Below are positions 11,440 to 20,895 of a stretch of 64,000 nt of DNA, piece after piece. The number at the start of each line of letters is the position of its first letter. Within the stretch, counting starts at the first letter, position 1. The translations under genes and the position numbers were made by a program. A model generated the notes under the pieces. It was not told where the DNA came from and searched no databases. It was given only the letters and a program-made list of their open reading frames with translations. Source of the stretch: Chara braunii (lineage: Eukaryota; Streptophyta; Charophyceae; Charales; Characeae); contig BFEA01000050.1 of the NCBI GenBank assembly GCA_003427395.1, positions 441,220-505,219 on the forward strand, read 5' to 3'.

Positions 11440-11620
11440 CGGTAGTGTGGAAGCGCTGTCGAAATTTTGCGGCGGCGACTATTTTTTTTTTGTGGTGACG
11501 CGGAAGCGCTGCCGAAATTTTGCGGCTGCAGCTGGGTTTTTCAGCGGTGACGCGGAAGTGCTGCCGAAATTTTGCGGCAGCAGCGGTGTTTCTTATAGTG
11601 GTGGTGTGGATGTGCTGTCC
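11440..11620 (+). repeat. Tandem GGAAGCGCTGCCGAAATTTT motif
   Basis: Three or four copies, about 60-70 bp apart, of GGAAGCGCTGYCGAAATTTT followed by GCGGC. In two copies the sequence folds as GCTGYCG/CGGCRGC. Diverged copies of the same motif occur at 55.3-55.6 kb, upstream of a TE1-like LTR. Confidence 0.8.
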
Positions 11621-13307
11621 GGTTTTACGGCGCCAACAACGATTTTGAGGAGTGTCGTCAAGAGGGGGTGTGCTTTGAGGTGGTGTTGATGTTATGCTGT
11701 CCGCATATTGCGGCGGCGACGCCTCGACACAGTGGTGACATAGTGGTACGGGTAGCCAGTGGTGACAGCGCCGAGGCACTGAGGGGATTCCGTGTCAGTG
11801 GGCGATCCGTGAGGGAGTGGTGTGGATCACTTTTCTGACATTTTACTGCGGTGATCTTCTCATTTTTGGAGTGTGGTTTATACGGCTTTCTTGAGTGGGC
11901 CATTTGCTATCTTTGGTTCAGCTTCACTCAAGGTCAGTTAGCCTGACTCAGTCCTCTTCACGCCTGTGTGAACCCACACTTGCTTGACCCTGTTCTTTGA
12001 GCGTTCATTGAAAAGGTAGAGGAGATGTGTGCATGCGCGTGTGAATGAGAGTCTTACTTGAGAATGGGTTTGCATTGTGTTGGTTTTGAATTTGTTTGTC
12101 TGATCTGATGTGCAGGTAAGTCGACGAAGGCCTGAAAAAGAAAAAGAGGTAGAAATCTGATCATGGCAGCGGAAGCAAAGGGATGATGATTGTTTTTTTT
12201 GTCACACACTTATGTGTATGCTGAAGGGATGGGAAGAGAGTAGACGACGAGAAACGAAGCGATCACGCAAAGGAGAAGAAGTGAATCGGACATAGATTTT
12301 TCCCGAGGCTACCCATTCTTTCCCGAATGTCCCTCTCTATCTATGCCCGTCTGTCTGACTGCCTTTTTCTCTGTGACCTCCTCCTTCGTCTAGGTTCGCT
12401 CTTGACGTCAGGCGAAAAGGGGCTGGCCATCTGCTGTGGTAAGTGCATTTCCTTTCCCTAGGAGGCATCTGAGGCNGGGTTCGTTGCCTTCGGGGCCGAC
12501 TCTNTTAANGACTCGGAGTGGACCGCTTAGGCGGGGGGATACTATGCTGTCGTGGTGGAGCCAGCCCGACTTCTGAGATCCGAGGTTCGCTCANGCGAGG
12601 ACNAGGGGTATCCCAGACCACCTCCTAGGGGATGGNCGTGTGTCTCTCACANAAGGNATTAAGCGCTTGGCGGCTCACGTTAAGAAGCANGGGTATAAGT
12701 TTACCCTTCTAGTGNCCGTNTTAGGAGCCACAGNNNAATGGGGGGAACCGGCGCCATAAGAAGCCCAGTTCGTGTGTCCACTAGCTATGGACGGAGTGCG
12801 ACTANGNACTACCTTCGCGGATGGGGTTGGACCNTAAGAAGTGCAAGCGTGGGGTAATCAGACTAATTGAGAAGAAGATGTGTCTAGAACATTGCCTTGA
12901 ATACCTTTATATCACANGCTGGTATTTCATCACTCGCNGAACAGNAAGAGTAANTATTGCCCAGGGGGACAAAGCGACCAACGAAATTTGAAAAGGGATC
13001 CTTGACCTCAATGAGGCATTCAATGTTCGGTCGTTNAAGTCGAGTACTNACTCGTATAGTGGTAGCCGGACTACTTGCAAATGNCATTCGCATCAAAGTT
13101 AGAGAAGTAGTNGAGTCNTTATTAAAACAACGGCACTCCAACTCTGCTTGAGAGTTGGGGCGCTCGTATTCCTTGTTAGCAGTCNGNATGGGACGGAATG
13201 AAAGAACTTGGCAACGCATCTCATCGAGTCGAAAAANTCGTGTTAGTCCAGCNGTTTGGCAGGCAGACTGAAGATATTTTAGTCAGACGCCACTTAAGCG
13301 TCGCCTT
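11621..13307 (+). other. TE1 3' interior, non-coding, partly low quality
   Basis: I see no gene. From about 12476 to 13260 there are some 30 isolated Ns, indicating an uncertain consensus. Short open frames through that part cannot be trusted. Confidence 0.6.
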
Positions 13308-13309
13308 GT

Positions 13310-13958
13310 GTATTGGTCGTGTTTTGATCTTTTATTGATAGGTGTTGGTTGAAGCCAAGTCAACCTTTGTCGTATGCATGATTGTATTATATATAGGTTG
13401 ATTTCGGAAGATAAGTCAACTTGCGTTGACCTGAGTCTTTTTTTTTTAAAAGGCTTTGCCTGAGTGACTCTTGATTATCTTTGAAAGAAGGAACTAGGAT
13501 TGATTGAGATTTTCTTACGCTTGGAATATTGCGTCCTAGTCGACCGACGTCGGTCTGATTCCTGGGAGATCAACTCCCCAGGGACGGATGACGTTCAGGT
13601 CCACTTTGGCGTTTAACCATGCGTACCTATGTTACAGCGTACGAGCAAACGCCCTCGGCCGACTTACCTCTGCAATTGCATTATAAAAGCTTTCGCATGT
13701 GGGTCGGTAGCTCGGTAGGGATACGCCCCTAAGGGTGGTGACAGCCCCTTAGGGAAGGTAAGTTGTGCCTCGCGGGAACCTATCCTGTCGTAGGGGGCTG
13801 TGGGATGTACAGCTGGCGCACCCGGCCGGAGCAGCGAAGGGTCGACGTGGGTCGCCGTGTCGTCCCCGAGTTGTCCCTAAAAAGTTGAAAGACTAAGTTT
13901 CTCTTGCGTGACGCGACCGGGAGGGCCCTCGCTCGCGCGGGGGCTGATGCGCTCGACA
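13310..13958 (+). repeat. TE1 3' LTR
   Basis: Same length as the left LTR. It is preceded by TG at 13308-13309, giving TG...CA ends. Immediately right of 13958 there is no PBS. Instead an unrelated Gypsy gag/pol reading frame starts, which is why I place the end of TE1 here. No clear polypurine tract is visible just upstream. Confidence 0.88.
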
Positions 13959-14304
13959 ACGTCACGTCCAAAGGATTACCGAGAAAAGCGACCTCGGGCC
14001 GTGGCGACCGGGGTTCGAAGATCTTGCGGCACCTGGTCCTGAATACAAGGATGACCATATCGACGTATTGGATGCCTTGAAGGCCCTGGATCTACGGATC
14101 TCCGTCCCAATTCCCTATCTACTAACCATTTCCGAAGCGGCTAAAGAAAAGTTGATCGAACGATGCCTCAAAAACAGGGGCCGATTCGAGGAAAGTCGAA
14201 AGGGCAAAAAGTCGGTCCCACGGGACCTACCCACAAACGAGGAGTCGCAGCCCTCGACCTCAAAGGTGCACGAAACTAACCGGATAAGAATGATCCAGTC
14301 TTAG
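13959..14304 (+). pseudogene. TE2 gag C-terminal fragment
   Basis: The frame is open from the TE1 LTR boundary to TAG at 14302-14304. It reads through GPEYKDDHIDVLDALKALDL and SVPIPYLLTISEAAKEKLIE, a helical segment of the type preceding the protease in Gypsy polyproteins. There is no natural start codon at the left end, because the frame is cut by the LTR boundary. Function is inferred from position only. Confidence 0.6.
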
Positions 14305-14390
14305 ATTCTGCTTCGGAAAAACCCGAGGTATTACTTCGAGCCTACCCTCTAACCTGGAAAAGCGTTGAGTGTGACTGCGAGGTCTAGGGA

Positions 14391-15635
14391 AACCCCACGG
14401 CCGCCATCTTAGACTCGGGATCGTCAGCGGTCGCCATTTCTGGGGGATTGACGAAACAGTTGGGAAGGGAAGGACAGGTCCAGCCCCTCTGCTCGGATGA
14501 ACTGTATATATCCGCTACGGAAGACAACATTCACTGTAAAGGGCGGATAACGAACGTGCCTATACGGGTGGGGCGGGTACATTGTTTGTGCGAGACAATC
14601 GTGCTAGATGTACAGGCTTATGATGTTCTGCTAGGCATTTCGTGGCAGGCGGCAGTCGGAGCGCGAATGCATTTTGATAGTTGTGAGGTGGTGCTCACAT
14701 CGGCCCACCCCAAACCACAAACGATACCAATGAGATTGGCGGTGCGTATGCGTACCCAACCGCCGCCTCGAATCACCACGAAAGCCCACCAAATCAATAT
14801 GATCCGACGCCTGTAGCTAAGCAAAAATGAAACCTCGGAAACTGACGAGACTGACGTTCCCGACCGATATCCAATCCGGGTTCAGGGTTGGTGGCGCCAT
14901 TCCTGGCGACGAGAACCCCTGGAAATAGTTCGGAGCGAGTCCAATTGGTCGCACGCGTTCTCCTCCGTGGTGCAGGGGGAACCCCTGCTGAGGGTGTCCC
15001 GAATAGCTGACCTTTCGGAGGCCCCTGCGTCCTTATATCTCAGGACGGACTCCCTACCTGAAAGATTGACCGAGCTTAGGGGGTTGTGCGATTTATCTTT
15101 TCGACCTTCGCGGCCCCTACTCACGAATGAAAAAACCGCGATACTCTTGAAAGAGGGGGTGTCGTTTCAACCCCGAACAAGGGAATATCGGTGGGGACCG
15201 AGGGAACTGACGCGGGCCTTTTCGGTAGAACCCTCGGCCGAACCCGAACTGGACAGTGACAGTGACATGGAAAGCGAGCCGATGAGTCCGGCGGACAGTC
15301 AACTTATTGCGACTGTCCTTTCAGCGAAAACCAACAACTCTTTGTTTGGGGCCTCGCCCGATGCCAGCGCGGCGGTCCCCACGGTTACGACGACGGTCTC
15401 CCTTCCTGGGGGAACCGTAAAAGTTCAGTTACCAGCCCATGTTCCGGATGAATACAGACGCCTCCTCCTGGCGGTTATACGGGCCTATCCTGAGGCCGTC
15501 AGCATTCAGGACCACGACATAGGGCTAACCCCTTTGATACAGCACCCGATTGATACCGGGGATCACGCCCCGATACATTGCCGACCGTACCGATATTCCC
15601 TTAAAGAAAGACAGCTGGCGTTGGAAAGGGTATAG
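14391..15635 (+). pseudogene. TE2 retropepsin-like protease and linker to RT
   Basis: The aspartic protease motif ILDSGSSAVAIS has its D-S-G at 14412-14420, and the second strand YDVLLGISWQ with GARMHFD is encoded at about 14620-14680. A TAG at 14814-14816 interrupts, and the same phase continues to TAG at 15633-15635. The tail contains VSIQDHDIGLTPLIQHPIDT, the segment that leads into RT. The protease would process Gag-Pol. Confidence 0.8.
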
Positions 15636-16895
15636 GAATTTGAGCGGTTGGGGTGGGTCGAACCATCGCTGGGACCGTGGTCTTTTCCCGTGGTCCTCGT
15701 GCCAAAACGAAATGGTTCGGTCCGGGTGTGTATCGACTACCGAAAATTGAACGCTATCACTACCAAAGATGTGTATCCCTTCCTGCGAATCGATGATTTA
15801 TTAGATGCTATCAGGTCCGCTCGAGTCTTTTCCAAGTTCGATATCCGACACGGTTTTCACCATGTCGCAGTCCGACCGGAAGACCGACCCAAAACCGCTT
15901 TTGTCCTATTTGAGGGCACGTGGCAATGGGTCCGGTGTCCCATGGGAATTTGTAACACCCCTGCAACGTTTCAGTGAGCCATGAATATGGCCTTCGCTGA
16001 GTTCGTTAACAAAACCCGACTAACCCAGCCCCTGATTAATTTCTGCGTGATTGTATACATGGATGATATTTTGGTTTTTTCAAAAACACACGAATACCAC
16101 GTGGAATACATTGAGTGGGTTTTGCATGCACAAAAAGATGCGGGGTTCAAAGTGGCCTTGGAGAAAAGCGAGTTCTTCTTGTCGGAGATCTCATTCTTGG
16201 GGTACATCGTCACGGTCGATGGACTAAAACCGGATCCGAGGAAGGTGGCAGCAGTTCAAGAAGCCCCTGCGCCGGTCACACTCACCCAGGTTCGGCCTTT
16301 TTTAGGGTTGGCATCCTATTACCGACGCTTCATCAAGGGGTTCGCCGGTGTAGCGAAGCCCCTAACGAACATGTTGAAGAAAGAGGAGCAGCTGATCGGG
16401 ACGCCGGAATGCGAAGCGGCGTTTCAGGCGTTGAAGGAGGCTCTGACATCTGCTCCTGTGTTGGCGCGTCCCAACCTGACAAGACCGTTCGCACTGTACA
16501 CCGATTGGCAGCCGCAGGCGATATCGACGGTGCTGACTCAGCACGGGGCGGACGGAAGGGAACACGTCATTGAGTATGCGTCCAAGACGCTGAGCCAGGC
16601 GCAGGCTAATTACGAAGCGTGCGAAGGCGAATGTCTGGCGGTGGTGTGTGGGATTCAGCATTTTCGACTGTATCTTTACGGCCAGAAATTGGTGCTGGTA
16701 ACGGATCATCAGCCGCTGCTGTCCTTACGCAACAACACGAACTACACGGGGACGCTGGGAAGGTGGGCGGTGCGTCTGCAGGACTATGACTTCGACATCC
16801 GCCACCGTGCCACGCGGCAGCATGGCAACGCCGATGGATTGACACGCCTCCTGCCGCCCAACAAGTGTCCTGCCAACGAGCGACTCATTCCGTGA
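15636..16895 (+). pseudogene. pol: TE2 reverse transcriptase and RNase H
   Basis: One phase with a single TGA at 15975-15977. RT motifs: SFPVVLVPKRNGSVRVCIDY, KFDIRHGFHHVAV (catalytic Asp), WVRCPMGICNTPATFQ, the catalytic YMDD at 16056-16067, GYIVTVDGLKPDP, PFLGLASYYRRFI. RNase H follows, with ALYTDWQPQAISTVL, YEACEGECLAVV and LVTDHQPL, then NADGLTRLL. The TGA falls where the family has Arg after TFQ, so CGA to TGA is likely. Apart from this stop the domains are complete, giving a very secure family call. Confidence 0.93.
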
Positions 16896-18549
16896 AGGCC
16901 CGAAGTCGCGACGACGAAACCTCGCTACGGGGAGCTACACGTGCTGCGCCAGGACGACGCCTGAGTCCGGAATGGAGGTTTTGCCGGAGATGGCAGGCGC
17001 TACCTCTTTTCCCTCATCCAACTCCCTCGCTCTCTCGTCTAGTCCCTACTCGTCCCCTGAAACACATCTAAGTCCCTGTTTCTTCTGTACCTTGCCTATG
17101 GTCCCGGACCAAGAAGGGTCACATCCGGGAGGGCCAAGTTTTCTTTTGTGGGTGCAGTGTAGTCAGTGTCAAGCGGTCAAATCCCACGGACAATGCGTTA
17201 GGTACCGAAGTGAAAAGACGTGGATCTGTCCTAAGTGCAGAACGGACCAAGTCCCTACCGAGAAACGGTGTTTGGACGCACGGAAAGCCGACGGATTCGC
17301 GCCAAGTGCCCACCGGGCAGAAGTTTGGATGGACCTTCTGTTGCTACGGAGGCTGTCAGGCGACTCGTTGTCAGAACTTACCAAAGCCGAGCGGCGGAGA
17401 GTCACGGAGCGGGCGCAGGACTATCGTTGGCAGGGACCGACGTTACAAAAACGAAAAGTCGATGATGACGGAGGGTCTAGCTGGTTGACGGTTCCGCACC
17501 CTTTTGCTAGGTTCGATTGGACACGAGCCGCTCATGAAGAGGATGCGGTCTATTTCACGGTCAAGTACACGGAAAAAGCCATCGAAAAGAATGGATGGTA
17601 CTGGTCAGGAATTCGGGAAGATGTGAAATACATCGTCCAGAATTGCCCGGCCTGCGCGGCGGACAAGGCGCCGGTACAGATGCTTCGGATGATGGTGCCT
17701 ACTCGTGTAGAGCGCCCCTTTCAGAGGGTTAGCATCGACACGACGGATATCAATGTTCCGAGAGGTCCCATCGATTAGGGAGAACTCAATGTTCTTTTAG
17801 TGGCCTTCGATCATTTCTCGAAATGGATCGAGGCGTACCCTATGACCAGCCGGAATTCGCAGGAGGTAGCCTGGTATGTAAACCGATTTTTGTGCATGCA
17901 TCTAGATGTAGAAGAGGTACACCTAGACGATGGGTCATAATTTCAAGGCGAAGTAGAATGTCACCTAGTCAGGGCGGACGTTAAGATTATCTACTCGCCG
18001 GGGCATTGGCCTCAAGCCAATGGCCTGGTAGAGAATGCCAACCGACTGATTAAGACCGCCCTTAGACGGAATATCACTGCGGGAGACACCAGGCCCTGGC
18101 CTGTCATTGTCGACCACATCTTGGCCGTTTATCGGGCTACCCCACACGGTAGTACTGGGGTGTCCCCCTTTCAACTGAGAACCAATAGTGTCCCTCGGGT
18201 GCAGTTGTCCCCCTTGGTAGGTACGGAAGTTAGAGCAACACGGGCCGAACACAGAGATAAGGTCCGCCACTACATGGACGTAATGGCTAGGGCCTATCCC
18301 CCGTTAGCTCGCCGTCGACAGCGGGCCGTAGATCAGACGCATCAACGACAGATCCGTGACTACGAGAATCGGCATGCGTCGGTGGAACCACTGCCCCGCT
18401 ATAAAGTTGGGGACTTGGTGCAGGTACGGAAATCCGCTCGCTCCTCCAAGATCCACCCGCGCTACACAGGCATTTACGAGGTAACGGAAGTTGGCGCACA
18501 GGGACAACACTCCGTGAAGCTGATTCCCCGTCACAGCTTCCAGGCCTGA
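16891..18549 (+). pseudogene. TE2 PHD-like finger plus integrase
   Basis: This phase overlaps the RNase H stop and is shifted relative to it. It has two in-frame stops (TAG 17776-17778, TAA 17938-17940). First comes a PHD-like Cys/His module (17077-17238), then the integrase zinc region (HEEDAVYFTVKYTEKAIEKN, with Cys pair NCPAC), then the catalytic core: RVSIDTTDI, HLDDGS before the TAA, and PQANGLVENANRLIK with the Glu. The C-terminal part has KVGDLVQVRKS and HPRYTGIYEV, a GPY/F-like region. The second zinc His of the HHCC motif appears to be Tyr. Integrates cDNA in functional relatives. Confidence 0.85.
17077..17238 (+). other. PHD-like zinc finger encoded within TE2 pol
   Basis: The order is CFFC, 23 residues, CSQC, five residues, H, two residues, C, then WICPKC. 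This gives Cys4-His-Cys3 with the Trp two residues before the last Cys pair, and WVQC before the second pair, the classic PHD signature. PHD fingers usually read histone H3 tails. A role in targeting or regulation here is inference. Confidence 0.75.
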
Positions 18550-18704
18550 CCGCTGACACGGCACGCTACCGCGCTCCGGCCCTTTCAGCCATCGCTAGGT
18601 CATATACGGACCCCCGCTCGTGCGAGATCATCCTCCCCTTCTTCGTCTTCCTCCTCTTCCCAATCTGCCTCGTCCATTGGTGCTGAGAGTTTCAGGGAGC
18701 AGGA

Positions 18705-20233
18705 TGAACCATCGCCAGCCGGAGCATGAGCCCCTCGAGCATTTCCAGACGCCGCTTGCAGATCGCTTGTTGCGGCATCAGTTCAATGAGGAAAGGCAGT
18801 TGCGGTACGACATTCAGCAGGTGAAAGTGTCAGCGCCCGGGGTTGCGGATCTGGCGGCATACTCGTTACTTTGCGATCGGCTGACGTATGCGGGGGTGTA
18901 CGTGGACGTGACGCAGTTGCCTGGGCGGGAAACAACTCGAGTGTTTATCGAGTTCCGCGCGCTCCAGGTGGCACCCAACTTCGTACATAGCGTCGCTACC
19001 TTTATCGGAGACTTGACGATCTTGCCGCAACGGAGTCGAGAGCTGGAGCGGAGTTTTGTGCGCGAATACGCGGTGCAGGCGGCCAGATCAGTGGCAAGAG
19101 TGCAAGGACGGGGGGGGCACCGATTCACAGCCCACGAAGCGCTGCTGCGCAAGGCAGAGGACGGACCAATCGCGTTGGTGCCACAACTCCCCGCGCTTCC
19201 TGGTGCCCCTCTCAACATACAAGCTCTTCCCCCTGCCCCGTACTAAATGCCTCCCTTCATCTCTTACACCACTCTCCCCTATCAACTCACAGAGGGCCCT
19301 TATCCTATGCACGAGTTCTCGGAGTATCTGGTGGAGCTAACTGACGTCGAACCGCTGCCCTTCGCAGACGAAGACGCGTGGGAGTTGCACCGTGCGCTGT
19401 ACAAGTCGGTGGCGTTGGGGATGTTTCGATTCTTCGTGGATCACGAAGACCACTACATTGGGGAGCACTTCGTCGTCTACTACGTCATCAAATGGCCCAA
19501 GCCAGCGCAGAAGGAGGGGACGGTGGCATTGTACCCATTCGCCCAGCTCCATACGATCGATCCGGGATTGTTGGAGCTCATACATCTTGAGCTCCTCTCC
19601 ATTGCGCAAGTGATCGGGAGCGAGGAAGAGGAGATCCAGCCACGATTGCGGACGGCAACGGCCCCGTGGAGAACGTACAACGAGGTCGTCATCCCGGATT
19701 ACATTGCGCAGCGCGCGGAGAGGTTGGAGGACTTCCCGGAGGAAAAGCCGTTGCGGCCTCCCTCGTCGTATCCCCGACCAGAGTCACCCAAGGCCCCCAA
19801 GAAGACGCCAAAGAGGAAGAAACGCCACCCGTCGCCAGGAGCGCAAGGCAGCAGAATCAATGGCGGCGAGGAGGTGATTCAGCCCGCGCGTGCACGGAAT
19901 CTTGACCCCGCGCCTAGGAGTGAGGCGACGCTCGTTAAGGAGACTGTCGTGCCATCGCCGCCCTTCCCGCGCGTGCCCGATCTCAATCTTGATGGAGTCG
20001 GGCCATCAGCAGCAGCAGCGGCCGGGGGAGGAAGCCGAATGGGATTACCGAATCCCATATCCAGACCCCCCGTCCTCGCGGGACCTCTCCACTTCCGCCA
20101 GCCACCCCGGGGTGCCCCGATCATTGACATTAGCAGTTCCTCCGAGCCGGACGGTCCATCCGAGAGAGGTGGATTTCATGGTGGAGCCCACCACCATCAG
20201 GCTCGAGGCCATCGCGGGGGCGCCGCGCCCTGA
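18705..20233 (+). pseudogene. TE2 3' ORF, unknown function (two frames split by one stop)
   Basis: ATG at 18705 opens a frame ending in TAA at 19244-19246. The next codon is ATG at 19247 in the same phase, running to 20233, so the two may once have been one protein of about 500 residues. The first part contains VYVDVTQLPGRETTRVFIEF, the second WELHRALYKSVALGMFRFF and FVVYYVIKWPK, then a Pro/Ser/Lys-rich low-complexity tail with KTPKRKKRHP (possible nuclear localisation signal). No transmembrane segment or signal peptide is obvious. I do not recognise the family. Its location just after integrase is where some Gypsy elements carry an extra or env-like ORF. Confidence 0.6.
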
Positions 20234-20624
20234 TCCGGCGTGGGAGGCATATCTGACACCCCCTTTTCAAGGGTGTATTGCGGCGCGACTGGCTGGGACG
20301 CTCATCTACGAGACTGGGTAGCGTCCCAATGTGATGTACCACTTCCTTGTCTTCGCGGTGCAAAAGCGGGAGCGGCGGCCTTACACCGAGACTCATGTGG
20401 TGATGACAGGTCCAGGGCCCCGATCGGTGCGCAAGCGGGTGGTGCGAGCGGTGGCGGATCTGGCACCACGTGTCCTGTCTCATGTGCCGGGGGCCTTCCT
20501 CTACCCCTCGTTCGTCCAACACCACTTCCATGAGGAAGATGCGCCGACGACTCCCGCGGCAATGACCGCTTTTCTTCCACCTATTCCACTCCCTCTCAAT
20601 CCCGACATCGATCACTTCCTCTGA
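20178..20624 (+). pseudogene. TE2 3' ORF continuation, unknown function
   Basis: ATG at 20178 opens a frame of about 148 codons with one TAG at 20319-20321. It overlaps the end of the preceding ORF in a +1 phase and may be its continuation after an indel. It contains DPAWEAYLTPPF and VMYHFLVFAVQKRERRPYTE. These weakly resemble the DAWELHRALY and FVVYYVIKWP segments of the upstream ORF, suggesting a repeated module. The function is unknown. Confidence 0.5.
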
Positions 20625-20760
20625 TCACCCTCGTCTACCTCTCCCCTCTTCTCTCCTTCTCCTTCTCTTCATCACCTTCTTCTCCTATGCCCAAAGTTCG
20701 CGCGTCGAGACACGCTGTGTACAAAAAATAATTAAAAAAAAAACAAATTCTTTTTTTACT

Positions 20761-20895
20761 GATCGGGTCAGCTGACGATGAAGGGGACGCCCGATCGGAT
20801 GTATACTATGGGAGGAGGAGATGTAGGATGCAAGATGCATCCACGTAGATTAGGAAGATGATCGGGCCAGCTGACGATGAAGAGGCCGCCCGATC
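20761..20895 (+). repeat. Two 36-bp copies with GATCGGG...CCCGATC ends
   Basis: 20761-20796 and 20860-20895 match at most positions. Each begins GATCGGG and ends CCCGATC (7-bp terminal inverted repeat) and shares CAGCTGACGATGAAG. They start 99 bp apart, after an A/T-rich tract. Possibly a regulatory repeat in the TE2 3' UTR or LTR. Confidence 0.75.

Larger units (their letters stand above)
1..13958 (+). mobile_element. TE1: Ty3/Gypsy LTR retrotransposon, degraded, about 14 kb
   Basis: Two near-identical blocks (1-649 and 13310-13958) flank gag, protease, RT, RNase H and integrase in the order typical of Ty3/Gypsy elements. A primer-binding site follows the left LTR. Coding potential ends at 6951, leaving about 6.3 kb of non-coding interior before the right LTR, which is long for this superfamily. 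Stops and frame breaks make it non-autonomous. The left edge lies at or within two bases of the LTR start, so any left target duplication is outside the window. The 3' interior could include later insertions that I cannot delimit. Confidence 0.85.
13959..20624 (+). mobile_element. TE2: second Ty3/Gypsy element, 5' part missing from the window
   Basis: Gag C-terminus, protease, RT, RNase H, PHD-like finger, integrase and extra 3' frames run in one direction. The element begins abruptly at the TE1 LTR boundary, with open coding frame on its side, as expected if TE1 inserted into TE2 and the 5' part lies left of the window. I could not identify the 3' LTR, so the right limit is only the last coding similarity. 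Protein families differ from TE1, so this is not a duplicate. Confidence 0.8.
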
